Assembly (NCBI GenBank): GCA_001917175.1
Contig: MNTV01000018.1
Location: 1 to 64,000 of the forward strand
Length of the DNA: 64,000 bases
Direction: 5' to 3'
Source of the DNA: Azospirillum sp. 51_20
GTDB lineage: Bacteria; Pseudomonadota; Alphaproteobacteria; RF32; CAG-239
Part shown: positions 50,148 through 59,336 of the stretch, piece by piece
Numbering within the stretch: the first letter of the stretch is position 1
Layout of the letters: each line of letters starts with the position of its first letter
The notes under the pieces: generated by a model
Database searches by the model: none
What the model was told of the DNA's origin: nothing
Seen by the model: the letters and a program-made list of their open reading frames with translations, nothing else
Translations under genes and position numbers: made by a program

Positions 50148-51759
50148 TTGGATTAAATACAGCCTGAGTCTGGGCCTGGTCGCTTTGATCGGCGCCTGTT
50201 CCGTTGCCACCAGCATGGACGCTACGCTGGAACGGGAAGTGGAAGCCACGACCGAACTCAAGGAAAAGGCCAAAGAGCCGAGCACACCGGCACCGGCCGA
50301 CGTTGTCCGGGTTAAAAATGAAATCTGGCTCGGCGACAAGAGCGTTGTCGAATACGAAGGCGCTCCGATTCCGGCGTATCTCGAAACCAAAGAAGGCATT
50401 ACCCTGATCAGCAACCGTCCGATAACCTTGTATGAAGTCGGCGACATGATCAACAAAATCACCTCCATTCAGGTTCGCTACGCACCGCATCTGGAAGAAG
50501 ATCTGTTGAAAAATGCGGAAGAAAACGCGCCTTCGCCCGAACAGATGAATGCACACTGGGCCGACCCGACCAAAATGCTGGTTTCCTACCGCGGTCCCCT
50601 GAGCGGCCTGCTGGATGAAATCGGCTCACGTTTCGGCATTTGGTGGAGATATGACAAAAACGAAATTTACTTTTACAAATTCATGACCAAAACCTTCGTT
50701 TTGTACAGTCTGCCGACGAAACAGAGCCTGAGCAGCAACATCGGCGGTTCGTCCACCGACTCGGGCAGCGGCGGTTCGTCGTCCCTGACACTGACCAATA
50801 CGGCCGAACTTGAACTGTGGAGCAATATTGAAAAATCGATCACTTCAATGATCGGAAAAGATGCCCAGCTGTCGCTTGACCCGACCAACGGCACCATTTC
50901 GCTGACGGCAACGCCGAACGAAATCAGACGCGTGGCTCACTATATCAACGAACAAAACGCGCGTTTGTCCCGTCAGGTTGCCATCAGCATCAAAGTTTTA
51001 CAGGTTACCATTGACGATTCGGACACCTTTGGCCTCAATCTCAGTTCCGCTTTCAAAGACGGAAAAACCAGCATCGGCGTCGCCAGCGCCGCCAGCGGCC
51101 TTTCGTCCGACGTTACTCAGAATCTGACAATGACCCTGATGCCCGGCAACTGGAACATTAACGCCAGCATCCAGGCATTGTCAACCCAGGCAACGACCAA
51201 CCTGATCACAAGCGGCACGGTTACCACTTTGAACAACAAGTCGGCTCCGATTCAGGTTGTCAAGAAGCAAAACTACATTTCCGAAATCACCAAAACCAAC
51301 AGCGGCGGCGACTCCAACTATTACGACCTGTCGACGGAAACGGAAGAAATCGAAACCGGTTTCACCATGAACGTTTTGCCGCGGATTCTGGAACACGGAC
51401 GACTGCTTCTGAAGTTTGACCTTACCCTGTCCGACCTGTTGGCTTTGGAAAAAGTTGACCTGATCAGCGGTTCCGACACCGGTGAAGAACAGAGCGAAGG
51501 CGGCGAATATATTCAAAACCCGATCATCGAATCCCGCGGCTTTACGCAGGAAGTCGCCATGAAATCGGGAGAATCCCTGGTTCTGACCGGTTATGAACGG
51601 GTTGAGAACAGCGCCGAAAAACGCGGCGTCGGTTCGGCGACCAACTCTTTGCTGGGCGGTTCCGCCACGGCTGGAAAAGTCAGAAGCATCCTGGTCATTA
51701 TTTTAACCCCGGTCGTTCTCGAAAGCCCGCTTAACCCGGAAACCAGAGTACACGACTAG
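50134..51759 (+). CDS. pilN: PilN-type secretin lipoprotein
   Basis: 541 aa from the ATG at 50134, six bases after GGAGG (50123-50127); the ATG at 50128 is too close to that site. Lipobox IGAC (Cys near 20). N-terminal N0-like domain (about 85-185), a Ser/Gly-rich linker near 200-215, then the secretin region from about 230 with the typical segments SLDPTNGTISLTATPNEI, GFTMNVLPRI and VLVIILTPVVLES. The order matches PilN of R64 thin pili and BfpB. It forms the outer-membrane pore for the pilus. Confidence 0.9.
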   Translation: MRMNNWIKYSLSLGLVALIGACSVATSMDATLEREVEATTELKEKAKEPSTPAPADVVRVKNEIWLGDKSVVEYEGAPIPAYLETKEGITLISNRPITLYEVGDMINKITSIQVRYAPHLEEDLLKNAEENAPSPEQMNAHWADPTKMLVSYRGPLSGLLDEIGSRFGIWWRYDKNEIYFYKFMTKTFVLYSLPTKQSLSSNIGGSSTDSGSGGSSSLTLTNTAELELWSNIEKSITSMIGKDAQLSLDPTNGTISLTATPNEIRRVAHYINEQNARLSRQVAISIKVLQVTIDDSDTFGLNLSSAFKDGKTSIGVASAASGLSSDVTQNLTMTLMPGNWNINASIQALSTQATTNLITSGTVTTLNNKSAPIQVVKKQNYISEITKTNSGGDSNYYDLSTETEEIETGFTMNVLPRILEHGRLLLKFDLTLSDLLALEKVDLISGSDTGEEQSEGGEYIQNPIIESRGFTQEVAMKSGESLVLTGYERVENSAEKRGVGSATNSLLGGSATAGKVRSILVIILTPVVLESPLNPETRVHD

Positions 51760-51789
51760 ACTGAAAATTCTTAGATTAAGGAAACCAAC

Positions 51790-53061
51790 GTGTTAGATGA
51801 TGCCAAAATGTCAGATGACGATTACAAAACCGACCAGGAGCGGAGCTGGGGAACGCATTTTGTTTCCGGCGGGGTTGAGTTTGCAACCAGTTTGTTCTGG
51901 CAATCTTTGCAGAACCAGGACGCGCCTCTGGCCGAAATCGTAGAATCTTCGCAAGGGGTTTTGGAAGGCGCCGATCTTTACTGCATCAAAAAAGGCAAAA
52001 CGCCGCAGTTCGGCATCTGCGTTTCCGCCGACGGTTACAAACCGGGCATGAACGCGGCGGCAATCGGCCTGGCCACGGCGCTGAGCGATCAGCCTTCATT
52101 TGTCGCCGTTTTCAAAGTTCCGAACGGCTGGTGGTATGTCTGCGTGCGCGACGACGTTATCCTGGCGAACGGCGATATGCTTTACCTTTCCGAAGAAGAC
52201 GCCAAAAAGCAGTTTATGAGCATGCTGATGGTGCCGGACTGGAAACTGAAGATTGCACCGCCGGAATGGAATATCGAAGACACCCTGTACCCCGAGCTTG
52301 AAGATCTGCTGGCGCGGGGCAGCAAAGTCAAGCTGCAAAAGATCAACACCAAAGGCAAGATGTTTTACGTCATTGCCGGTACCGGTGCCTTTGTCGTTCT
52401 TTATGTCGCGTATCAGCTCTTCATGAGCCTTTTCGATACCACGCCGACGGTTCCGGTGATTGTTCCGGTACAGCCCAAGGTGGTTCAGACGGAAGAAATT
52501 CCGCCGGAGCCCAAGCCGTGGGAAAACCTGCCCGATCCGACGGCCATCCTCAACAGCTGCAACAACAAGATTATGGATCTGCTGCAAATCATGCCTCCCG
52601 GCTGGAAGATCGGCGAAATAACCTGTACAAGCGGCGGCGCCAGCACCAGCTGGTCCAGAATGTTCGGCCGGATATCGATTGCCGACAAAGCGCTTAACGC
52701 TTCCGGTCTCCAATTTTCCGCCCGTTCCATTTCCGATACGGGAACCAGCGTTATGGCGGCTTTGAGCCTGGACGAGATAAAGACGGAACTTTCGGAACCG
52801 ACGAAATCGATGCTTGATCTGAAAATCAATCTGAACGAATTTTTCCAGTCGATCGATCAGGAAGTTTCGCTGTCGGACGAGGTTTACACCTCTCCTCAGC
52901 AGAACGTCTACCGTTCCGTCAAGTTTCAATTCAGTTCAAACTATAATCCCAAAGTCTGGAGCACTTTGTTAACAAAATTTTCAGGACTTAAGATTAATAT
53001 GATAAAATACAACCCCGATACCGGTGTTTGGGAATATGAAGGAGCTATCTATGCATTATAG
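51790..53061 (+). CDS. pilO: PilO-like pilus accessory protein
   Basis: 423 aa, GTG start at 51790 seven bases after AAGGA. The cytoplasmic N-terminal part (about 1-190) contains GWWYVCVRDD and resembles PilO of IncI thin pili. One membrane helix is at about 195-215 (MFYVIAGTGAFVVLYVAYQL). The periplasmic part starts with a Pro/Val-rich linker and has two short repeats of a beta-alpha domain and a final KINMIKYNPDTGVWEYEG stretch. In R64, PilO is an inner-membrane protein required for pilus assembly. Overlaps the next gene by 11 bases. Confidence 0.78.
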   Translation: MLDDAKMSDDDYKTDQERSWGTHFVSGGVEFATSLFWQSLQNQDAPLAEIVESSQGVLEGADLYCIKKGKTPQFGICVSADGYKPGMNAAAIGLATALSDQPSFVAVFKVPNGWWYVCVRDDVILANGDMLYLSEEDAKKQFMSMLMVPDWKLKIAPPEWNIEDTLYPELEDLLARGSKVKLQKINTKGKMFYVIAGTGAFVVLYVAYQLFMSLFDTTPTVPVIVPVQPKVVQTEEIPPEPKPWENLPDPTAILNSCNNKIMDLLQIMPPGWKIGEITCTSGGASTSWSRMFGRISIADKALNASGLQFSARSISDTGTSVMAALSLDEIKTELSEPTKSMLDLKINLNEFFQSIDQEVSLSDEVYTSPQQNVYRSVKFQFSSNYNPKVWSTLLTKFSGLKINMIKYNPDTGVWEYEGAIYAL

Positions 53062-54571
53062 TTTTAGAAATACGTTATGCGGTCTGGCCGTTGTAATCGC
53101 CGCGGGACTGCTGGCCGATCAGGCTGCCGCGCAAACCGTCACTTTACTGGAAGACGACGATACCATTTCTTTGTCGCCGGCAGACGAAGGGTCATCCGCA
53201 CCGGAAGAAATTTCCCTGTTCGACGAACAGATGGGTGACGTATCGCTGCCCGGCGGCGACGGTCTCCTTTCCCCGTCCCAGCCGACCGACAGCGTTGCCA
53301 CCGACGTCATTCCGATGGAAGGAAGCACAGACGACAATTCCTCCGAACAAATTTCCATCGCCGTTGAAAACGAAACGGCGCCCGCCCAAAACGCACCGGC
53401 GGGCAGCGACGGCCTCAACATGATGATCGAAGGCGAAGCGCCGGCAGTAAAAACCGTTTCGGATACGCCACCGACAGCGGTGCCGACGGTAACCGGAAAG
53501 CTCCTCGGAGCGGAAGCCACCGGCGGTTTTGACGAAAACATTTCGCCGTCGATCAGCAACGACCTGTTTACCAAAATGTCCGATTTGGAAAAACAGACCA
53601 CCCTGCTCAATCTGGAACTGAAAAAAGAAAGGGTTCAGAACGAAATTGCCGCGGTCAAGGCACAAAGACTGAAAGCCCAGCAGGAAGAAGAGGCCCGCAA
53701 AGAGGAAGAGGAAAGAAAAAGGATTGAATGGGAAAACGAGCAGGAACGCCTGATGGTGGCCGAACAGACGAAACTGAAAGAAGCCGCCGCCGCATTGGAA
53801 GCTCTGCGGCAGGAAAAAATTGTCAAAGCCTACAAGGCAACGATGCTCGGCACAACCCAGAAATGGATTAAGACGAATGCGGCCGTTTATGCCCAAATGG
53901 CCAAGAAAGACGCCGAAATCAGACAAATTCTGGACGATAACACGAAAAAGATGAACATTCTGAAACAAAAGGCCGACGATCTTAAGAGCAAAGCGGAAGC
54001 GGCGAGAATTGCCCACGACAAGAAGGTGGCCAACCTCGAAAGCCAGATTTCGATCTTAAAAACCCGGCTGGAAGCGGAAATCGAATCTTCCAAGAAAAAA
54101 ATCGCCGCGGCCAAAGCCGAAAGCAAGAGCGGACGCAAAAATCCGTTTGCCACCGCCAGCGGCATTGACCTGACGACGCCTCTGTCGCCGGAAAAAGTCA
54201 AACTCAGCAACGAATATGCAATTATGGAAATTACCGGTCAGGGCGAAGAACTGGCGGCCAAACTGATCAACACGGAAGGCGACGTCTTCATGGCCAAAGT
54301 CGGCACCACTTTGAGAAACGGCTTTACCATTGACGAAATTACCCAGACTTATCTGAGCGCGGTCAAAGACAACGCCAAAGACGTGCTGTATTTCTCGGCC
54401 GGCGGCATTCTGGACCGGGAGCCGATTCCGTCCGACATTACCATTAAACAGCCTTATGATCCGGACAACCCGAACGCCGGCGGCAATAACGGCGGCAATC
54501 CGTCCCGCGGACGCCAGATCAACGCTACGCAGGGAATTCCGAGCTTAGGTCAGGGTATGTTTATCAGATAA
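53051..54571 (+). CDS. pilP: PilP-like pilus protein with long coiled coil
   Basis: 506 aa from the ATG at 53051, seven bases behind AAGGAG. Signal peptide to about residue 27 (AAA). About 30-170 is acidic and low in complexity. About 180-370 is a charged coiled coil (QQEEEARKEEEERKRIEWEN and following). The C-terminal 130 residues contain the PilP-type domain (NEYAIMEITGQGEELAAKL, then VGTTLRNGFTIDEI). R64 PilP is around 150 aa, so this one carries a large added coiled coil. Probably the periplasmic link between PilO and the PilN secretin. Confidence 0.7.
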   Translation: MHYSFRNTLCGLAVVIAAGLLADQAAAQTVTLLEDDDTISLSPADEGSSAPEEISLFDEQMGDVSLPGGDGLLSPSQPTDSVATDVIPMEGSTDDNSSEQISIAVENETAPAQNAPAGSDGLNMMIEGEAPAVKTVSDTPPTAVPTVTGKLLGAEATGGFDENISPSISNDLFTKMSDLEKQTTLLNLELKKERVQNEIAAVKAQRLKAQQEEEARKEEEERKRIEWENEQERLMVAEQTKLKEAAAALEALRQEKIVKAYKATMLGTTQKWIKTNAAVYAQMAKKDAEIRQILDDNTKKMNILKQKADDLKSKAEAARIAHDKKVANLESQISILKTRLEAEIESSKKKIAAAKAESKSGRKNPFATASGIDLTTPLSPEKVKLSNEYAIMEITGQGEELAAKLINTEGDVFMAKVGTTLRNGFTIDEITQTYLSAVKDNAKDVLYFSAGGILDREPIPSDITIKQPYDPDNPNAGGNNGGNPSRGRQINATQGIPSLGQGMFIR

Positions 54572-54580
54572 GCGAAGTAA

Positions 54581-56245
54581 ATGGTAGAAGAAAGCGCAAA
54601 CAACAAAGAGAACAACACTTCTTCGGCTGCTCAGAACGAGCAGCCGAAGAAGCAGAGCGCAAAAGACTTCATTGAAGGTCTTTTTGCCAACGACAATTAT
54701 CTTTGTACGATGCCCAAAGCCAAGCTGCCCGACGGCTCGGCGCTTAATATCAACGACGAAACCAGGCGGCGGCTGGCTCTTTTTGCCGACGGCACACTGC
54801 TTATTTCCAAAGACCACCGTTTTGACGGCCCGGTTTTAAGCTTTCTGAGCATTGCGGAAAAGAAGGGGATCAAGATGAAATCCCCGGTTTACATTTCGCA
54901 AAACGAGCTGGCGACCATCTACGCGATGGCCGAACGTAACCAAGTCTTTTCCGAAGACGACGAAGACTTGGCCCGGCTGCAAATGCAGAGGGACTTCGTC
55001 AACATCATCAAACGCGCTTCGTCAATGAAAGTTTCCGACGTGCATGTCGTCGTTTCCGACAATTGCACGGAAATCTTTTTCCGCGCCAACGGCGTTATGA
55101 TCAAAGAAATGGAATACAGCAAGGAATGGGGCGACCAATTTGTGCGTGCCGCTTTTGCTTCCGCCGACATTTCCGACGCCAACTATGCCCAGAACGAATT
55201 TCAGGGCGCGCAAAAATTGGGGTCTACTCCGCTGCGCGGTTCCAAAGGCAAACTGATGCTGCCGCACAACGTTTTGGCCATCCGTCTGCAATTCAACCCG
55301 ATCGCGTTCGGTTCGCAATACCTGGTTATGCGTATTCTTTACGCCGACGACAATCCGGACGGCAACGACGACCTGGCGGCTCTGGGCTGCGGCGAATACG
55401 AACAAGACCTGTTTTTCCGCCTGCGCGCGGCGCCGGTAGGACTGAACATCGTGGCCGGTCCGACCGGTTCGGGAAAATCGACGCTGCTGCAACGTAACAT
55501 GATCAAACTGATCAAAGAGAAAAACGGCGAAATCAATCTGCTGACGGTGGAAGACCCGCCGGAATATCCGATCCCGGGCGCCCGGCAGATGCCGGTGACC
55601 AACGCCAACACGGAAGAAGAAAAGACGGTTCAGTTTACGCTGGCGCTGTCGGCGGCACTGCGTTCCGACCCGGACGTGCTGATGGTGGGCGAAATCCGTT
55701 CGCTGGCCACTGCCAGCCTGACGTTCAAAGGTGCGCTTTCCGGCCACCTGGTATGGGCCACCCTGCACGCCAACTCGGCGCCGGCCATCGTAACCCGTCT
55801 GCGCGACATGGGCGTACAATCTTACATGCTGAGCGACCCGGAACTGCTGAAAGGGCTGATTTCCCAGCGTCTGTTCCGCAAACTGTGCCCCTATTGCCGG
55901 GTACCGGTCAAAGAAAGGCTGGACAATCCGGCGGTCAAGCGTCTGCGGACGGCACTCGGCGATTTCGGCGTCGAAAACACCTATTTGAAAGGTCCCGGCT
56001 GCAAATTCTGCGAAGGACGCGGCATCAAAGGACGTTTGGGCGTACAGGAAATGATTCTGCCGGACGGAACGTTCCTGGAACTGATGATCGCGGGAGAAAC
56101 CCGCAAGGCCATCGACTACTGGACCGGCGATTTAAACGGAAGAACGCTGAAGGACGCCGCTTTGGAACGAATGCTGAAGGGACTGATCGACCTTGACGAA
56201 GTGGAACGCTGGTGCGGCCTTCTGGATCAGCGCCCGGTATATTAA
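54581..56245 (+). CDS. pilQ: PilQ-type pilus assembly ATPase (GspE/PilB family)
   Basis: 554 aa. N-terminal domain with SSMKVSDVHVVV, Walker A AGPTGSGKSTLL (about 290-301), Asp box LTVEDPPEYPI, Walker B RSDPDVLMVGEIR and His box GHLVWATLHANS. Four cysteines in CPYC (about 436-439) and CKFC (about 475-478) form the zinc site typical of GspE/PilB-like assembly ATPases. Powers pilus extension from the cytoplasm, paired with PilR. The ribosome site is weak (AAGCGAAG). It follows pilP by nine bases. Confidence 0.92.
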   Translation: MVEESANNKENNTSSAAQNEQPKKQSAKDFIEGLFANDNYLCTMPKAKLPDGSALNINDETRRRLALFADGTLLISKDHRFDGPVLSFLSIAEKKGIKMKSPVYISQNELATIYAMAERNQVFSEDDEDLARLQMQRDFVNIIKRASSMKVSDVHVVVSDNCTEIFFRANGVMIKEMEYSKEWGDQFVRAAFASADISDANYAQNEFQGAQKLGSTPLRGSKGKLMLPHNVLAIRLQFNPIAFGSQYLVMRILYADDNPDGNDDLAALGCGEYEQDLFFRLRAAPVGLNIVAGPTGSGKSTLLQRNMIKLIKEKNGEINLLTVEDPPEYPIPGARQMPVTNANTEEEKTVQFTLALSAALRSDPDVLMVGEIRSLATASLTFKGALSGHLVWATLHANSAPAIVTRLRDMGVQSYMLSDPELLKGLISQRLFRKLCPYCRVPVKERLDNPAVKRLRTALGDFGVENTYLKGPGCKFCEGRGIKGRLGVQEMILPDGTFLELMIAGETRKAIDYWTGDLNGRTLKDAALERMLKGLIDLDEVERWCGLLDQRPVY

Positions 56246-56288
56246 CATCAAGACCCGGAATTATCAGAAGACAGGGAGACAATAAGAG

Positions 56289-57413
56289 ATGGATGAAAAG
56301 AAAAGAGATTCGGCCTCAAACCTCAGTCAGGCATTAAAAAAAGTTAACGCCATCGAAATTTACTACGCCAAAATCATTTGTATGACTTCCGGCTCCACCA
56401 GGCTGAAAATCTATCGTAAAATTGCGTCGCTGATGAGCAACCGCTTTTCGTTGATGAACGCGCTCGACATGCTGCACGCCACCATTACCAACGACGGCAA
56501 AAACCCGAGCGAGCCGCTGGCGATCGCCATTGCCCAATGGGGCTACGGACTGCAGAACGGTATGTCGTTCTCCGATGCGCTCAAAGGCTGGGCGCCGGAC
56601 CGCGAACGGCTGATGCTTTCGGTGGGCGACGTTTCCGACCTGGAAGGCGCGCTTTACAACCTGATCCGCGTAACCGAAGGCACCACCAAGATGATCCGCC
56701 CGATTATCAGTGCTATTTCTTACCCGGCGTTTCTGATGATGATGGTTGTTTTGATCATTTACGGTATCGGCGCCTTCATGGTGCCGCCGATGATCGACGC
56801 GGCACCGAACACGCGCTGGCAGGGAACGGCCAAAACCCTGGTCGGACTGTCCAGTTGGATTCAGGAATACTGGGTCGTCGCCTTTTCGATTTTGCCGGCC
56901 ATCATGCTCGTAATTTATCTGACGATCGGCATTTGGACCGGACCGACGCGGGCAATTGCCGACCACCTGCCGCCATGGTCGCTGTACAAGACCTTCGTCG
57001 GCATTACCTGGCTTTTGGCCATGTCGGCGCTGGTCAAGGGCGGAACGCCGGTATCGAACGCCATGCGCGCTTTGCGTAAAGATTCGACCCGATATTTAAA
57101 GGAGCGGATAGACAAGGCTCTGGTGTTCGTCAACAACGGTGACAACCTGGGTCAGGCGCTGTCCAAAACGAAGCTGGATTTTCCGGACGCGGAAATTATC
57201 GGTGACCTGAAGATTTATTCGGAAATGGACAACTTTGAAGAAGCGTTGGAAAATCTGGCCAACAACTGGCTGGACGAATCCGCCTACGTTATTGAACAAA
57301 AGGCCAGCGTTTTGAACATGGTCGCCCTGCTGATGGTTTCCGGCGTTATCGCCTGGGCGGTTATGGGCACGTTCGAAATGCAAGACCAAATCACCAGTTC
57401 GATGGGCATGTAA
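56289..57413 (+). CDS. pilR: PilR-type pilus platform protein (GspF family)
   Basis: 374 aa. Two T2SSF/GspF domains, at about 30-145 and 235-345, each a helical bundle with the SFSDAL-type pattern (GMSFSDALKGW; NLGQALSKTKLDF), separated by paired hydrophobic segments (about 145-175 and 195-225), with a final helix at about 342-362. This is the inner-membrane platform on which PilQ acts. A GGGAG site lies 11 bases upstream. Its stop is one base before the next ATG. Confidence 0.92.
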   Translation: MDEKKRDSASNLSQALKKVNAIEIYYAKIICMTSGSTRLKIYRKIASLMSNRFSLMNALDMLHATITNDGKNPSEPLAIAIAQWGYGLQNGMSFSDALKGWAPDRERLMLSVGDVSDLEGALYNLIRVTEGTTKMIRPIISAISYPAFLMMMVVLIIYGIGAFMVPPMIDAAPNTRWQGTAKTLVGLSSWIQEYWVVAFSILPAIMLVIYLTIGIWTGPTRAIADHLPPWSLYKTFVGITWLLAMSALVKGGTPVSNAMRALRKDSTRYLKERIDKALVFVNNGDNLGQALSKTKLDFPDAEIIGDLKIYSEMDNFEEALENLANNWLDESAYVIEQKASVLNMVALLMVSGVIAWAVMGTFEMQDQITSSMGM

Positions 57414-57414
57414 C

Positions 57415-57963
57415 ATGAACAGGCATCTGCAAACGCGCCAACTGTATGTCCTGCTTGCGATAATGACGGCGGCGGTCATACTTATCGTCCGGCAATATGT
57501 TTCGCCAAACAAAAAAGTGGAAGAAGCGGCGCTGCAGGTGGAGGAAATCGCCAGGCTGGTCCGCCAAAACTATGCCAGCCGGGTTGATTACTGGGGATTG
57601 AGCACCCAGTCGGCAATTGATAACAATATGTTAACCAATTTGTCCTATGATGACGGCAAATTGATTAACGCTCTCGGAAAACCGGTAAAAATCGGAAGCG
57701 GGGAAAACGGCGATACCGTGATGCCCGGAGAGCGCAGTTTTGATGTCGTTTACAGCGGACTGAACACGGGGGAATGCATTGCCCTTGCGGCCTACCGTTT
57801 TGAACGACCGGAAGAATTAGGCCTCTTACAGGTAACCATCGTCGGCAAAGACAACCGTCAGAGCTTCAGTTGGGGAGAAGAGACCTTCAAGCTGCCGGTT
57901 AGCCGGCCGGAAGCGAAGAAAATCTGTCGCAACGGATCCAAAGTCTTGTGGACAATGGAATAA
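57415..57963 (+). CDS. Pilin-like protein without a prepilin cleavage site
   Basis: 182 aa. A short basic N-terminus and one membrane helix (about 9-26, LYVLLAIMTAAVILIV). The soluble part lines up with PilS and the prepilin at 61247: a VRQNYASRVDYWGLSTQSAI segment against VRTLYSGQPNYSGLTTEIAI, then FDVVYSGLNTGECIALA against FTLVFSGLSKEACVQMA. It lacks the Gly cleavage site and the Glu+5 of prepilins, so it should stay in the membrane uncleaved. It may serve as an initiation or membrane-anchoring subunit. One base after pilR, so co-transcribed with it, while pilS has its own promoter. Confidence 0.7.
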   Translation: MNRHLQTRQLYVLLAIMTAAVILIVRQYVSPNKKVEEAALQVEEIARLVRQNYASRVDYWGLSTQSAIDNNMLTNLSYDDGKLINALGKPVKIGSGENGDTVMPGERSFDVVYSGLNTGECIALAAYRFERPEELGLLQVTIVGKDNRQSFSWGEETFKLPVSRPEAKKICRNGSKVLWTME

Positions 57964-58001
57964 TTTTGTGGCGGATTTTATCGTATTAGGCTAAAAACAA
58001 C

Positions 58002-58030
58002 TTGTATTATAGCTAAAAATCAGCTATTAT
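58002..58030 (+). promoter_or_regulatory. pilS promoter with inverted repeat
   Basis: TTGTAT (58002-58007), 17 bases, TATTAT (58025-58030). The spacer contains TAGCT (58010-58014), seven bases, AGCTA (58022-58026), a short inverted repeat that includes GCTAAAAAT, the element seen at 1399 and 11303. The same -35 TTGTAT precedes the second prepilin gene. A repressor site is likely. Confidence 0.55.
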
Positions 58031-58066
58031 AATTACTTGGAATACGATTTTTTTTGGGAGAAAAAA

Positions 58067-58645
58067 ATGAAGACTTTATATAAGAGTGAACAGAGCGGCC
58101 GTTCCATGGTTGAAATGCTCGGCGTTCTGGCCATTATCGGCGTTTTGTCGGTCGGTGGTATCGCCGGTTATTCGAAAGCCATGGCCAAGTTCAAAACGTC
58201 CAAGGCTCTGGATCAGGTTTCCACGACCGTTGCCAACGTTCGTACGTTGTACTCCGGTCAGCCGAACTATTCGGGACTGACTACCGAAATCGCCATCAAA
58301 ATGGGTGCGATCGGTGCCGAAATGCTGAGTGGCCAGTCGCCGACTAGCGCCAAAGTCGCTTACAATGCTTTTAACGGTGAGGTTACCATTTCCGCGACCA
58401 CGGTCAGCGGCCGTGCCAACGCCGGTTTCACGCTGGTATTCAGCGGCCTTTCGAAGGAAGCCTGCGTTCAGATGGCCTCTTCCGACTGGGGTTCGGGTTC
58501 TGGTTCGGGTCTGGTAAGCGTTCAGGCCGGTACCGCTACTGCCGGTACAACCGCATCGGGTACGCTGCCTTTGAATCTGGCTACCGCTGCCGGCGGCTGC
58601 AACCAGGAAGGCGACGCCAACAAAGTTACCTGGGTTTATTACTAA
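58067..58645 (+). CDS. pilS: PilS-like type IV prepilin (probable major pilin)
   Basis: 192 aa from the ATG at 58067, with GGGAG at a proper distance; the longer frame from 58037 crosses the promoter. A short leader KSEQSG ends at the cleavage glycine and is followed by RSMVEMLGVLAIIGVLSVGG, with Glu at +5 and an unusual Arg at +1. The C-terminal part has two cysteines (near 139 and 180), likely forming the pilin disulfide loop, and a Gly/Thr/Ser-rich D-region. It has its own promoter and a terminator directly after it, as expected for a major subunit made in bulk. No prepilin peptidase (PilU) is in the window. Confidence 0.88.
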   Translation: MKTLYKSEQSGRSMVEMLGVLAIIGVLSVGGIAGYSKAMAKFKTSKALDQVSTTVANVRTLYSGQPNYSGLTTEIAIKMGAIGAEMLSGQSPTSAKVAYNAFNGEVTISATTVSGRANAGFTLVFSGLSKEACVQMASSDWGSGSGSGLVSVQAGTATAGTTASGTLPLNLATAAGGCNQEGDANKVTWVYY

Positions 58646-58666
58646 TCCGGCGACGAAAAGTCTTTT

Positions 58667-58700
58667 CAAAAAGGAGGAACTACAGTTCCTCCTTTTTTGT
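58667..58700 (+). terminator. Rho-independent terminator after pilS
   Basis: AAGGAGGAAC, short loop, GTTCCTCC (58672-58692), followed by TTTTTTGTT. Starts 22 bases after the pilS stop. Confidence 0.85.
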
Positions 58701-58811
58701 TCCCCTGAAAACCACGTGTTAGACACAGGGGGTTACTTTTTGTGTTTTGCGTCCGTGCGGACAAACAGGCACAGACATTTTGGCACCCTCGTAAGGCCCG
58801 TATAGTCTGTT

Positions 58812-59155
58812 GGCCGGCCGAATACGATACGGACAATTTATCCCGCTTATGTCAGCCGGCAAAGGTTTACTTTTTGAAACAATCCGTCCCGAGGCAGCAA
58901 AAAAGAGGACGGCATTTCCGGGGTGACGAATTTGCGCAGCCTTCAGAACGGGAAATCATCGTCCGGCAGAACGTATCCGGCAGAACATAGCTCGTGGGCC
59001 GGCCGAATACGATGCAGACAATTTATCCCGCTTATGTCAGCCGGCAAAGGTTTATTTTTTGAAACAATCCGTCCCGAGGCAACAAAAAAGAGGTCGGCAT
59101 TTCCGGGGTGACGAATTTGCGCAGTCTTCGGAACGGGAAATCATCGTCCGGCAGA
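58812..59155. repeat. Direct repeat of 185-bp period, two copies
   Basis: GGCCGGCCGAATACGAT begins at 58812 and again at 58997. The following 155 or so bases (through CATCGTCCGGCAGAACG) match with about ten differences. The sequence between 58700 and 59336 has no frame with a ribosome site. The repeat does not resemble a known insertion sequence and I cannot assign a function. Confidence 0.75.
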
Positions 59156-59336
59156 ACGCTGACCGCATAACCGATAAAAAATTATGCTTAAGCTGCCAAG
59201 GGTTGCAAATTTTTTACGAACAATCGGCTTGCGCGGAAAAAAGAAACAAACGTTACAACCTCAAAGAACTATAAAAAAGGATCTGTTTACGGCGTAAATT
59301 TTGATTATAAATAACAAATAATTTGCATTGGAACAT

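Noticed and set aside
58742..59274. Short plus-strand frames over the 185-bp direct repeat
   Set aside because: The same DNA is read in different phases in the two copies and no start is supported.
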